Shown: piece after piece, positions 9,189-14,920 of the stretch
Layout of the letters: each line of letters opens with the position of its first letter
How positions within the stretch are numbered: the stretch's first letter is position 1
DNA from: Planctomycetota bacterium
Lineage (GTDB): Bacteria; Planctomycetota; Phycisphaerae; Sedimentisphaerales; Anaerohalosphaeraceae
DNA: 19,660 nt
Direction: 5' to 3'
Assembly: GCA_019456245.1 (NCBI GenBank)
Contig: VRUF01000002.1
Span: 22,569 to 42,228 of the forward strand
Program-made: the position numbers and the translations under genes
The notes under the pieces: generated by a model
What the model was told of the DNA's origin: nothing
The model's input: the letters and a program-made list of their open reading frames with translations, nothing else
The model's database searches: none

Positions 9189-9568
9189 ACTTTCGGAATC
9201 ATTTCACCTACGATGAGAATTGTTGCGTCTCGTCCAGCTCTAGCCCACTTATGCTGGGCTATGGAAACATTTATTCTAATAGTACAAAGGATTTTCTCTC
9301 CCTTTTTAGGAAGACGCTGGTGTACTCCGATGAAGGAGTTGAGGAAGTTCCTTAGGATCTGTCTGTTCAGCTCATCCACACTCTGATGGAATGTCTTATA
9401 GTTAGAACAGGCACGGGCGGTCGTTCCAATCTCAAACACTCCCAGGCCTAGCTTGATAGGCTTGCTTGTGATCTGGAAGTTAACGTGCTCATCGAGGTAG
9501 AGCTTAGGATTTACCCTAATCCTATCCCATGTCGCCTTATAAGTGTCGAGAGTCTTAAGTTGTGCCAT
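9185..9568 (-). CDS. Hypothetical phage protein, 127 aa
   Basis: I chose ATG 9568 over an upstream in-frame start at 9622 because an SD, AGGAAAG, sits 3-4 bases before this ATG and the protein then overlaps the upstream gene by only 14 bp. The product is a basic, mixed alpha/beta-looking protein without a recognised motif; the second half has KILCTIRINVSIAQHKWARAGRDATILIVGEMI, which reads as beta strands (given here in part: KILCTIRINVSI). There is no signal peptide or membrane segment. Its stop overlaps the polymerase start (ATGA), so the two are likely co-translated, and a replication-linked role is plausible but not shown. Confidence 0.75.
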   Translation of the reverse strand: MAQLKTLDTYKATWDRIRVNPKLYLDEHVNFQITSKPIKLGLGVFEIGTTARACSNYKTFHQSVDELNRQILRNFLNSFIGVHQRLPKKGEKILCTIRINVSIAQHKWARAGRDATILIVGEMIPKV

Positions 9569-10979
9569 TGTCTTTCCTATAGGTTTTATACTGACCGGGA
9601 GCCTCCGCTGTAACCTTAGCAACGTAACTGTCTTTGAAAGTTTTACCTAAGTCAAACCCAATACAGTTATGCTCTAGATTATCAGCGGCGAGGATAAAAT
9701 TTCCTGAACCAGCGAAACCACTTATCGTGGCTGCAGCTTTTCTATCTCCTATGAATGTCTTGATAATATCTTCGTAGAGCTCAATAGGTTTCTCAGCAAT
9801 GTGGAAACGCTCATTTTTTCTTGCTGTACGAAAAGTGAATATGTTACCGTGTCCGAGCTTACCAAGACGCGGGGATCCCTTACGAGCGTAGAAGAAGTGC
9901 TCGGTTCTTTGACCAAGTCGATATGCAGGTGTTGCTGTATAATTAGAGTCATGTATCCATACCGCAGGCATTGGGCAGACTTTGAAGCCTGCTAGTTCAA
10001 GAGCTGTTCTAGTTTCTTTATGCCAGTCCTCAATAGAATACCAACAAAGAAGCCAAGCGTTATCTTTGAGCACACGGAAGGATTCGAGGGCAACCTTTTT
10101 GATAATCCTATTGTAGTCAATAGGGGCAACCTGTTGATAATCACTCGCTGTGAGGGCTCCTCTATCGCTAACAGCTTCCTTCAACATGATACCCCAATCG
10201 GGATCTAATTCTATCAGGTCAATGGTTCTTTCTGTTACTCGCTTAATCTCTTTGAAGAAGTCTCCAACAATGTATCTCTTTAAGAGGGAAGAGCGGCGTG
10301 CGTCCTCAGTCTTCACAATTTTAGACGCCTTCGCTTGGAGTTTCTTCTGCTCCCTCCTAGCCCACTCTGCTCTTAATAGTTTCTGCTCAAACTCACTGAT
10401 CAATTTCCTAGCCTCAGCTTTAGTCTTCGCATCCTTGATCTCTGGGATGACTTCAGACATTTCACTGATCTTAATATCCATACTAACATTACCCTTAGAC
10501 TGACCAAGGATCTTAGCAGTGTCAGCTAGGCTGTGACCTGAACCACCTGGGCCTGCACTCTTCTTCCCTTTCTTTTCCTGATAAAGCCTATGGATCTTAG
10601 CCTTCAGATTCCCCTCTTCCAATGGGGACATATCCTTCCGTTGTAGATTCTCATGTAGCTCGATGATAGAGATTTCCCAGTCACTTAATACTCGCTGGGT
10701 TATCTTAGCAGGGATAGTATCCCACTTATTCATAGACGCCGCTTGATAACGACGCTCTCCCGCTAAGAGGAAGTAAGGAAGTTTAGAGGTGACTCCGTTC
10801 GTGAGAAAGGAGGTGTCGATAACTAGGATAGGATTGTGTAAACCGAACTGAGCTAGATCCGCTGCGAGGACTGGAAGATCTCCCATATCCTTCCTCTCTC
10901 GGTCACCTAAATCTATTTCATTTAATGGAATATCTTTTAGCTCATAGCTAAAGATGTCAGTCGTCTTCTTGTCCGTCAT
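9555..10979 (-). CDS. ParB-like nuclease domain fused to DNA (N6-adenine/N4-cytosine) methyltransferase-like domain
   Basis: With ATG 10979 the protein is 474 residues; an upstream TTG at 11000 adds seven residues but has no SD either. The N-terminal ParB/Srx-fold domain shows the diagnostic GERRYQAA (74-81), then a helical region with an HTH-like part (SLADTAKILGQSKGNVSMDI, about 150-169). A charged linker leads to a methyltransferase domain: the catalytic-loop position reads DPDW (259-262) instead of DPPY/DPPW, and the SAM-binding FAGSGN (422-427) followed by CIGFD is intact. The order (catalytic loop before SAM motif) is that of beta-class DNA methyltransferases. ParB-MTase fusions are known from phages, where they modify phage DNA. 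The proline-to-aspartate change in the catalytic loop makes activity uncertain. The protein lies in the middle of the overlapping gene chain. Confidence 0.85.
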   Translation of the reverse strand: MTDKKTTDIFSYELKDIPLNEIDLGDRERKDMGDLPVLAADLAQFGLHNPILVIDTSFLTNGVTSKLPYFLLAGERRYQAASMNKWDTIPAKITQRVLSDWEISIIELHENLQRKDMSPLEEGNLKAKIHRLYQEKKGKKSAGPGGSGHSLADTAKILGQSKGNVSMDIKISEMSEVIPEIKDAKTKAEARKLISEFEQKLLRAEWARREQKKLQAKASKIVKTEDARRSSLLKRYIVGDFFKEIKRVTERTIDLIELDPDWGIMLKEAVSDRGALTASDYQQVAPIDYNRIIKKVALESFRVLKDNAWLLCWYSIEDWHKETRTALELAGFKVCPMPAVWIHDSNYTATPAYRLGQRTEHFFYARKGSPRLGKLGHGNIFTFRTARKNERFHIAEKPIELYEDIIKTFIGDRKAAATISGFAGSGNFILAADNLEHNCIGFDLGKTFKDSYVAKVTAEAPGQYKTYRKDNGTT

Positions 10980-11205
10980 TAGAGGGCTGGAGTTTGGCAA
11001 GGAGAGCTTTAGCTAGCTCGGGTGAGATCCCTGAGAGATCAAGGTCTTTCGGTTGTTTCTTCTTCTTAGCTTTCTTAGCCTTCGAGACTTTAGGTTGTGG
11101 GCGACGATTATTCCTAGTGAGATTGAGCCGAGCTGCTAACTCCTCATCGCTCATGTCACTAATCGACTGCTTCAATTCCGCTAGTCTGATTTCCTTTTCC
11201 ATCAT
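10957..11205 (-). CDS. Small basic hypothetical protein, 82 aa
   Basis: The N-terminal 30 residues form an amphipathic helix pair with MSDEELAARLNLTRNNRR, a pattern I recall from short phage proteins of unknown role. The middle is a strongly basic Lys/Ala run (KAKKAKKKKQPK), and the end is a short helix with an acidic tail (QEDD). The basic run suggests nucleic acid contact, which is inference only. The start is an ATGATG pair with a GGAA-type SD. It overlaps the upstream gene by 47 bp and the ParB-MTase gene by 23 bp, so it is part of the coupled chain. Confidence 0.7.
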   Translation of the reverse strand: MMEKEIRLAELKQSISDMSDEELAARLNLTRNNRRPQPKVSKAKKAKKKKQPKDLDLSGISPELAKALLAKLQPSNDGQEDD

Positions 11206-11422
11206 TAGCTATTCCGGCGTCTAAAATTGTTGATACCTTTAACTTACGAGAGATGATAGCTCCGAGGACGAAGGGTCCTTGCGGAGTTTCTAACAACTCT
11301 ATCAAACCATCAATCAGAACTGAGAAGATTCTCCTGCGGTCTCCGTCAGGAATATGCTCCTTCAATTTCCGATATTGCAACGGCGTAAGTATCTGTGAAA
11401 GTTTCTTTGGATGCTTTGCCAT
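11159..11422 (-). CDS. Small hypothetical protein, 87 aa
   Basis: The protein begins MAKHPKKLSQIL and has a central helix (RRRIFSVLIDGLIELLE, about 29-45) preceded by HIPDGD. This loosely recalls short ribbon-helix-helix-like phage proteins, but no diagnostic residue proves it. The 5' part overlaps the upstream gene by 77 bp, unusually long, and the SD is weak (AGAACAAG). No other in-frame start exists nearby. The 3' end overlaps the next gene by 47 bp. Function unknown. Confidence 0.65.
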   Translation of the reverse strand: MAKHPKKLSQILTPLQYRKLKEHIPDGDRRRIFSVLIDGLIELLETPQGPFVLGAIISRKLKVSTILDAGIANDGKGNQTSGIEAVD

Positions 11423-11615
11423 CTTGTTCTATCAATGTTAGTAAAAATTCCATTGCCTTCCTTATATATGTTCGGCATATGTAACCGTCAGGGTATGGAT
11501 TGTTAATAGGAAGACCTAATTCATATAGATGATAAACATGGTCGAACCAGTAGATTGCTGGATGAGGAGGAGGTTCATAGAATCCTAGAAGATCATTTAA
11601 GTTCAACTTGCTCAT
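11346..11615 (-). CDS. Hypothetical protein, 89 aa
   Basis: An aromatic-rich N-terminal half (FYEPPPHPAIYWFDHVYHLYELG, shown in part: PPPHPAIYWFDHVYHLYE) is followed by NNPYPDGYICRTYIRKAMEF and a helical end. I do not recognise the family. Its start has no SD and lies 23 bp within the upstream gene, so expression probably depends on re-initiation. The last 77 bp also encode the start of the next gene in another frame. Confidence 0.65.
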   Translation of the reverse strand: MSKLNLNDLLGFYEPPPHPAIYWFDHVYHLYELGLPINNPYPDGYICRTYIRKAMEFLLTLIEQDGKASKETFTDTYAVAISEIEGAYS

Positions 11616-11916
11616 AATCTGTCAAATTAGGTGGCTGAATCTCATGATCCTCATAATAGTCAGGATCCCATATTCTACTTAACTCTTCGGGAGTAAATGA
11701 GACGGAGTCTTCCTCGAGGTCATCTATGATGATAGTTTGAGGTCTATACTGATGGATTTTTGTTCCCCTAGGAACCTGTATCATGTGAGAACCAGACTGT
11801 TGCATCTCCTTTATGAAGGCATCAGCACTTGCCTTATCTTTCAAGACAAGAAGGACACTTCTCTTCATTGCTCTATTAGTAAATAATGTAAGAGCATCAA
11901 TTACATGGTCTTTCAA
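11593..11916 (-). CDS. Hypothetical protein with shared C-terminal tail, 107 aa
   Basis: The likely start is TTG 11916: an SD, AGAGGTG, lies about 5 bases upstream, and the TTG overlaps the TGA stop of the preceding gene (TTGA). The alternative ATG at 11868 has only a weak SD. The body looks like a small alpha/beta domain with strands SVLLVLKD and QTIIIDDLEED. The last 24 residues start at DPDYY (84-88) and continue with EI-x-PP, TDY and V, matching the tail of the adjacent upstream protein. Function unknown; the shared tail suggests both bind the same partner, which is inference. Confidence 0.7.
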   Translation of the reverse strand: MKDHVIDALTLFTNRAMKRSVLLVLKDKASADAFIKEMQQSGSHMIQVPRGTKIHQYRPQTIIIDDLEEDSVSFTPEELSRIWDPDYYEDHEIQPPNLTDYEQVELK

Positions 11917-12491
11917 AACTTCACCTCTGTGTAGTCTGTTACATCCGGCGGCTCGATCTCGTCCTCTGTGTAATAATCTGGATCATTCATAGGATCACCC
12001 TTATCCCAGAACTTGAAGACAGGATCATCTATCCCACCTGACATATTACTCATCATAGCTCCAAGAGGAGTTTGACCCTGTGGATACAGATTTTTAACCG
12101 TCTGTTTCCAGCCCTGTGCTGTCACACCTGAAAATCCTAACTGTGTACCAGCAGAGACTCCTAATGCAGAAGACTGTCCTGAGAATCCTAACTGTGTACC
12201 AGCACCAAAGTAGAAAGCCCTTGACATAGCTTGTTTATGCTGACTCACTGCTTGTTGTCTTAGACCACTCAGGATGGCATGACTTTGAGGAGTAACAATG
12301 TTTAAGCCAGACTGTACAGCGTATCGAATCGTTCCGAAAGGAGTCTGTTGCTGCTGAATGTTCAGCCCTATCGACGTTCTGAATATCTGTGTAGCATTAG
12401 GCACCCCTATCGCCGCAGTGGAGAGAGGAAATATCGGTTGCTGCTTTTTCTTGCGAAAAAGGAGGTTTGCAAATGAGAAAAATTTAGACAT
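11913..12491 (-). CDS. Hypothetical Gly/Gln/Ser-rich protein with internal repeat and shared tail, 192 aa
   Basis: The N-terminus is short, hydrophobic then basic (FFSFANLLFRKKK), not a clear signal peptide. The body is low in charge and rich in Gln, Gly, Ser and Thr. It contains AGTQLGFSG twice (97-105 and 114-122, period 17 residues) and GLNI twice (42-45 and 62-65). The acidic end (about 168-192) has DPDYY...EI-x-PP...TDY...V, shared with the next gene. The composition recalls structural or phase-separating phage proteins, but I do not recognise it. No SD precedes ATG 12491; instead the leader contains several hairpins. It is the first gene of the overlapping chain that ends with the polymerase. 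Confidence 0.75.
   Translation of the reverse strand: MSKFFSFANLLFRKKKQQPIFPLSTAAIGVPNATQIFRTSIGLNIQQQQTPFGTIRYAVQSGLNIVTPQSHAILSGLRQQAVSQHKQAMSRAFYFGAGTQLGFSGQSSALGVSAGTQLGFSGVTAQGWKQTVKNLYPQGQTPLGAMMSNMSGGIDDPVFKFWDKGDPMNDPDYYTEDEIEPPDVTDYTEVKF
12127..12204 (-). repeat. Two 27-bp direct repeats within the 192-aa gene
   Basis: Copies at 12127-12153 and 12178-12204 differ at one base (AAAATCC versus GAGAATCC region) and are spaced 51 bp start to start, exactly 17 codons. They encode the AGTQLGFSG repeats. Near identity at the DNA level points to a recent tandem duplication or gene conversion. Confidence 0.85.
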
Positions 12492-12556
12492 GTTGAGGGA
12501 AGTCGAAGAAAAATTTCCCCTATGGGAGAGGGTCCAACTGACCCCTTAAAGTGATA
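12492..12556 (-). promoter_or_regulatory. Hairpin-rich leader of the overlapping gene chain
   Basis: On the minus strand this 65-nt stretch between the 71-nt element and ATG 12491 can form GGGTC-AGTTG-GACCC (5 bp, 5-nt loop) and CCC-ATA-GGG. No SD and no good -35/-10 pair are seen. The first gene of the chain therefore probably depends on read-through from the tRNA region and on an unusual initiation mode. Confidence 0.35.
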
Positions 12557-12627
12557 CTAGATGAGACCTGTACAGGGTATATGTCAGACCCTCTCTGGTC
12601 CTCACGGCGTCCAGAGGTCTCATCTAG
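12557..12627. other. 71-nt structured element closed by a perfect 13-bp helix
   Basis: CTAGATGAGACCT (12557-12569) and AGGTCTCATCTAG (12615-12627) are perfect reverse complements. Inside are two further hairpins: AGGGT/ACCCT (12574-12578 with 12588-12592, 9-nt loop) and CTGG/CCAG (12595-12598 with 12611-12614, 12-nt loop). All pairs are Watson-Crick on both strands, so the strand is not fixed by pairing. The layout is a compact three-way junction of tRNA size, placed just after tRNA-Met and before the first gene of the chain in the direction of transcription. It lacks tRNA motifs and the hammerhead core. It might be a regulatory leader, a processing signal, a small RNA or a DNA cruciform site. 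Confidence 0.6.
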
Positions 12628-12636
12628 CGTTAATAG

Positions 12637-12709
12637 TAGCGGGGGGAGGATTTGAACCCCCGACCTGTTGGTTATGATCCAACCGTGCTGACCACTGCAC
12701 TACCCCGCC
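12637..12709 (-). tRNA. tRNA-Met (CAU), or tRNA-Ile2 if CAU is lysidine-modified
   Basis: A full 73-nt cloverleaf: acceptor GGCGGGG with CCCCGCT (G1·U72 wobble), T8 A9, D-stem GTGC/GCAC with GG in the loop, anticodon stem GTTGG/CCAAC, loop ATCATAA giving anticodon CAU, 5-nt variable loop AGGTC, T-stem GGGGG/CCTCC with one wobble, T-loop TTCAAAT, discriminator A73. CCA is not encoded. A CAU anticodon may be elongator Met or, with lysidine, Ile; initiator identity is less likely as there is no run of three G-C pairs at the base of the anticodon loop. Confidence 0.92.
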
Positions 12710-12818
12710 ATGTTATCGGCCTAAACCCCCTTACCGACTTGCAGTACCGCGTATCCTACTATCAAAGACCTCCGCAGGTCCGTTAGTACCTATAATGCCC
12801 TTACTGCTTTCCCGGTCG
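12710..12818. other. 109-bp spacer between the two tRNA genes
   Basis: No ORF and no complete tRNA is visible. It holds a perfect hairpin GACCT-CCGC-AGGTC (about 12766-12779) and a copy of a broken direct repeat: ACCTAT then, 8 bases later, TACTGCTTTC (12788-12811). The same words occur fused inside the neighbouring tRNA-like gene (12845-12859). The spacer may be the decayed remains of another RNA gene. Confidence 0.4.
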
Positions 12819-12941
12819 AACTCTCGACAGGACTCGAACCTGCACCTATTACTGCTTTCGCTAAGCCTCCGTGGGCGCTTACGCTATAGTTTCAAGACGA
12901 TATCACGCAGGGAGGGCGTTTTCCAGTTGCGCCACGAGAGT
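12819..12941 (-). tRNA. Class II tRNA-like gene with enlarged anticodon arm, anticodon unresolved
   Basis: Acceptor ACTCTCG pairs perfectly with CGAGAGT; T8; a D-arm TGGCG-CAAC-TGG-AAAA-CGC of the tRNA-Leu style with a 3-bp stem; T-arm GCAGG-TTCGAGT-CCTGT (one wobble) with a canonical T-loop; and a 22-nt variable region. The anticodon stem CCTCC (12911-12915 on the plus strand as GGAGG) pairs with GGAGG (12866-12870), but it encloses 40 nt instead of 7 (12871-12910). The total is 123 nt. The extra 33 nt can fold into its own hairpin. The acceptor, D- and T-arms are too good for chance, yet no normal anticodon loop is seen. It could carry a short intron, be a specialised tRNA-like RNA, or be a damaged gene. 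Confidence 0.55.
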
Positions 12942-12946
12942 TCCAA

Positions 12947-12958
12947 CTTCCTAGGAAG
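12947..12958. repeat. 12-bp perfect palindrome before the tRNA-like gene
   Basis: CTTCCTAGGAAG reads the same on both strands and extends as a bulged helix with CAA/TTG outside. It lies between the DUF669-like stop and the 5' end of the tRNA-like gene, 6 bp from the latter. It may help processing of the tRNA precursor or end transcription, though no T tract follows. Confidence 0.35.
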
Positions 12959-12972
12959 GTTGCTCTAGGAAA

Positions 12973-13404
12973 TTAGTGTGAGATGATCCATTTCTGGATC
13001 TTATTCTGTATCCCATATTCAGGATGCTCTTCCTGAATCAGCGTCGCCCAGACTTCCCTACCAACTAGGTCAACTGGGGTGAACGTTTCAGAAGGTTCAA
13101 GTTTGAAAGCCATCTTGAACTCATTGAACCTACTAATTGACTGAGCATACTGCTTGTCATTGGTCTTTTCAGTCTTCCTTGGAAGAAAGAGCATGAAATT
13201 CACCAATCCAGCAGTCATTTCCGAAGGAACGTCGAAGAGCAAGGAGATCCCTCTCCACTCATCTCCATTCTTATCGGTCCCTTTCTTACCCTCCGCCTTG
13301 ATGCACTGTAGCTCGTACTCTCCAGGATCAACGGCTGCTATCTCAATAGCATCTGTCGTGTCCACGTCTACGATAAATGCGGCAGGATCTTCATATTGTT
13401 CCAT
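12973..13404 (-). CDS. DUF669-like phage protein, putative ssDNA-binding
   Basis: The 143-residue acidic protein has the pattern of DUF669-type phage proteins: a short acidic start, then VDPGEYELQCIKAEGKKG (around 25-42), beta strands with GISLLFDVP, a helix with FNEFKMAFKL, then DLVGREVWATL and YGIQNKIQKW. DUF669 genes usually sit beside a Sak4/AAA_24-type ATPase and a recombination nuclease, as here, and are thought to act as OB-like single-strand DNA binding partners. Assignment is by pattern, not search. The start is firm: a strong SD, AAGGTGAG, lies 4-5 bases before ATG 13404. A 19-bp palindrome sits 34 bp upstream of the start. Confidence 0.7.
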   Translation of the reverse strand: MEQYEDPAAFIVDVDTTDAIEIAAVDPGEYELQCIKAEGKKGTDKNGDEWRGISLLFDVPSEMTAGLVNFMLFLPRKTEKTNDKQYAQSISRFNEFKMAFKLEPSETFTPVDLVGREVWATLIQEEHPEYGIQNKIQKWIISH

Positions 13405-13437
13405 TTTCTCACCTTTGTCTAGGGGTTGAGTAAGTAT

Positions 13438-13456
13438 TTGTTCAATTATTGAACAA
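13438..13456. promoter_or_regulatory. 19-bp perfect palindrome, operator-like site B
   Basis: TTGTTCAAT-T-ATTGAACAA is a perfect inverted repeat with one central base. It shares the exact 15-base core with site A (6727-6741). It lies between the HNH gene stop (13446, which it overlaps by a few bases) and the DUF669-like gene, 34 bp before that start. A second, imperfect half, TTCTATTGAA, follows at 13457-13466. This fits an operator for a phage regulator that controls both genes. Confidence 0.6.
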
Positions 13457-13805
13457 TTCTATTGAATTTGCGTTTATTTTTATAGGGTTTTTCTGATCTT
13501 ACTCTATCTAACATGTTGTCAGAACGACTTCCGAGATACAGGTGATCAGGATTTATACAATCTTTCCTATTGCACTTGTGTAATATAAGGGATTCGTTGG
13601 GAAAGGATCCGTTGGATAGATAATAGGTGTATCTGTGTAAGTGGCTTCTCTTTATTGTAAAATCTAATCGTTCTCTGGTTATGATAGGATAACCTGAAGA
13701 ATTTTTCGCGTGAGAAATACAGATCCAGCATTCTCTTTCTAATCTATATTCTATAGGCCTCTCTTTACAATGATGATGAGAACTATATTTTTCAGGGAAA
13801 ATCAT
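13446..13805 (-). CDS. HNH endonuclease, free-standing (homing-type)
   Basis: A 119-residue protein with the HNH core LILHKCNRKDCINPDHLYLG: H76, C78, C83, N85 and H88, preceded by C26 in ECWICISHAKNSSGYP. The C-terminal side has SRSDNMLDRVR, typical of the HNH_3 type. Such enzymes cut DNA in related phages and spread as mobile genes. It starts inside the stop of the ATPase gene (4-bp ATGA overlap). It has no C-terminal DNA-binding domain, unlike the larger HNH gene at 15927-16397, with which it shares the KDCxNPDHLxxGxxSDNxLD core. The coding region is AT-rich with rare-looking codons compared with its neighbours, as expected for a recent insertion. Confidence 0.88.
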   Translation of the reverse strand: MIFPEKYSSHHHCKERPIEYRLERECWICISHAKNSSGYPIITRERLDFTIKRSHLHRYTYYLSNGSFPNESLILHKCNRKDCINPDHLYLGSRSDNMLDRVRSEKPYKNKRKFNRIVQ

Positions 13806-14596
13806 GGCTGAAGAAAGAGTGGTTTATCATCAGTGGGATAACCAACCTTTTTTAGAATATTCTTAATGTCCGGCTCCTCAAATGTATCCAGTTTCCCACC
13901 ACTTGCTAAGCGGGAACGAGCCATATAACGACCTGCGCCGGCTGTTCTTAATCTATAACTAACTCCCTTAGAAGTGTCCTCCGCTTCTAGGACATAGATT
14001 TCGTCGAACAGAGCAGGAATCATAATGGTTCCTTTCCCGGTAGTAGCATAGCGATAAGTCAGACGACCTGAAACTTGATCCTGAGTGGGCTCAAGATGTC
14101 CAGTTACAATGACATCACAAGGAAGGCTCAGGATCCTCGTTATCCAGTTTCTGATTTCAGTTTTCTGAGGCATATAATCAACTTTGCCATCAGGTGTCTT
14201 ACCTGCCATTCCACGCTTTGCGGTTAAGTAGTTGAGGATAGACTCTGCCCATAGCGTTGAACTATCCAGGGCGTAGGTTCCAACATGCTCAAAGAGACCA
14301 CTTTTAATTTCCTGGTCAAGGATTTTAGTCCAAGACATGAAGGCCCAAGGCTTGAAAGGGTCATCAGGCGCGAAGATTTCAGGAAGAAGTTCTCCTTTCG
14401 GGATCATCTCTCGAAGAGTAATCTCTCCACCGGGATCGAAGAAGTGAGCTAGAACAGGTTTCCGGCAGGTTTCTAGGAGTTTAGTTTTGCCTGTTCCGGC
14501 TTCGCCGCAGATTAGAGCATTGAATGTTCCTACTCTAGAATTATCAGTGTAGTCTTGCCTAATCTGAGCGAAGGACTTTTGGGCGTCTAGGGACAT
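13802..14596 (-). CDS. RecA-like P-loop ATPase, Sak4/AAA_24 type
   Basis: The 264-residue protein has Walker A GEAGTGKT (31-38) and a Walker B-like YALDSST (108-114), followed by a sensor-like strand CDVIVTGH (around 159-166). There are no helicase or origin-binding domains. Size and motif spacing fit the phage AAA_24 'nucleotide-binding' family, to which Sak4 single-strand annealing recombinases belong. Its neighbours, a DUF669-like protein and a Cas4/AddB-like nuclease, make a recombination cassette likely. It starts with a 1-bp overlap (TAATG) with the upstream gene, and a GAGG SD lies about 10 bases upstream. Confidence 0.82.
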   Translation of the reverse strand: MSLDAQKSFAQIRQDYTDNSRVGTFNALICGEAGTGKTKLLETCRKPVLAHFFDPGGEITLREMIPKGELLPEIFAPDDPFKPWAFMSWTKILDQEIKSGLFEHVGTYALDSSTLWAESILNYLTAKRGMAGKTPDGKVDYMPQKTEIRNWITRILSLPCDVIVTGHLEPTQDQVSGRLTYRYATTGKGTIMIPALFDEIYVLEAEDTSKGVSYRLRTAGAGRYMARSRLASGGKLDTFEEPDIKNILKKVGYPTDDKPLFLQP

Positions 14597-14862
14597 TAGA
14601 TTACATCCTCTATATCACTGAGGAGTTGGTTCATTCGAGATACTTGTCTTCCTAACTCGATCAAAAGAGCTTGATAAGAGTCGATAACTTCTCTGTCGGT
14701 GGCCTCCTTTGTTGGCTCAGGACCAATGAACCTATCTTTTATGGTTCTGAGCCTATCGTTGTAGCCCTCTATCATTCTGGTTGCATCCTCGAGCCGTTGG
14801 TAGCAACTTCCTACTTCTTTTGCATCTACATGTATGGGTTTGTCTAAGGGAAGTTCTGGCAT
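14596..14862 (-). CDS. Small helical hypothetical protein, 88 aa
   Basis: Two long amphipathic helices (about 12-45 and 57-86, e.g. SCYQRLEDATRMIEGYNDRL) suggest a helical hairpin or short coiled coil. No family is recognised. It is the first gene after a consensus promoter, with a leader of about 23 nt lacking a clear SD, and is coupled to the ATPase gene by a TAATG junction. A role as a partner of the ATPase is a guess from position only. Confidence 0.7.
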   Translation of the reverse strand: MPELPLDKPIHVDAKEVGSCYQRLEDATRMIEGYNDRLRTIKDRFIGPEPTKEATDREVIDSYQALLIELGRQVSRMNQLLSDIEDVI

Positions 14863-14891
14863 TTCTTTGGGGGTTTTTAGGGTTGAACTAC

Positions 14892-14920
14892 AATATACGG
14901 ATTCAAACGGTGCCTGTCAA
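14892..14920 (-). promoter_or_regulatory. Strong sigma70-type promoter
   Basis: On the minus strand a perfect TTGACA (14915-14920), a 17-bp spacer and TATATT (14892-14897, 5 of 6). It overlaps the last codons of the PD-(D/E)XK nuclease gene and points at the 88-aa protein, ATPase, HNH and DUF669-like genes. A second TTGACA lies 11 bp further upstream (14926-14931) but has no -10 partner. Confidence 0.75.

Noticed and set aside
9569..9622. Longer N-terminus for the 127-aa protein from a start at 9622
   Set aside because: It would add 18 residues deep in the upstream gene, while ATG 9568 has a clear SD.
12557..12627. Hammerhead ribozyme in the 71-nt element
   Set aside because: The three-way junction lacks the CUGAUGA and GAAA core sequences on either strand.
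12892..12902. tRNA-Ser (UGA) anticodon loop CTTGAAA inside the tRNA-like gene
   Set aside because: The flanking bases do not form a 5-bp anticodon stem, and the D-arm is Leu-like rather than Ser-like.
12819..12941. Group I intron in the tRNA-like gene
   Set aside because: The extra sequence is about 33 nt; group I introns need some 200 nt or more and show P/Q/R/S elements, which are absent.
6725..13456. The two palindromes as att sites or transposon ends
   Set aside because: They are each self-palindromic, lie in gene gaps, and the 6.7 kb between them holds core replication genes with no transposase or integrase.
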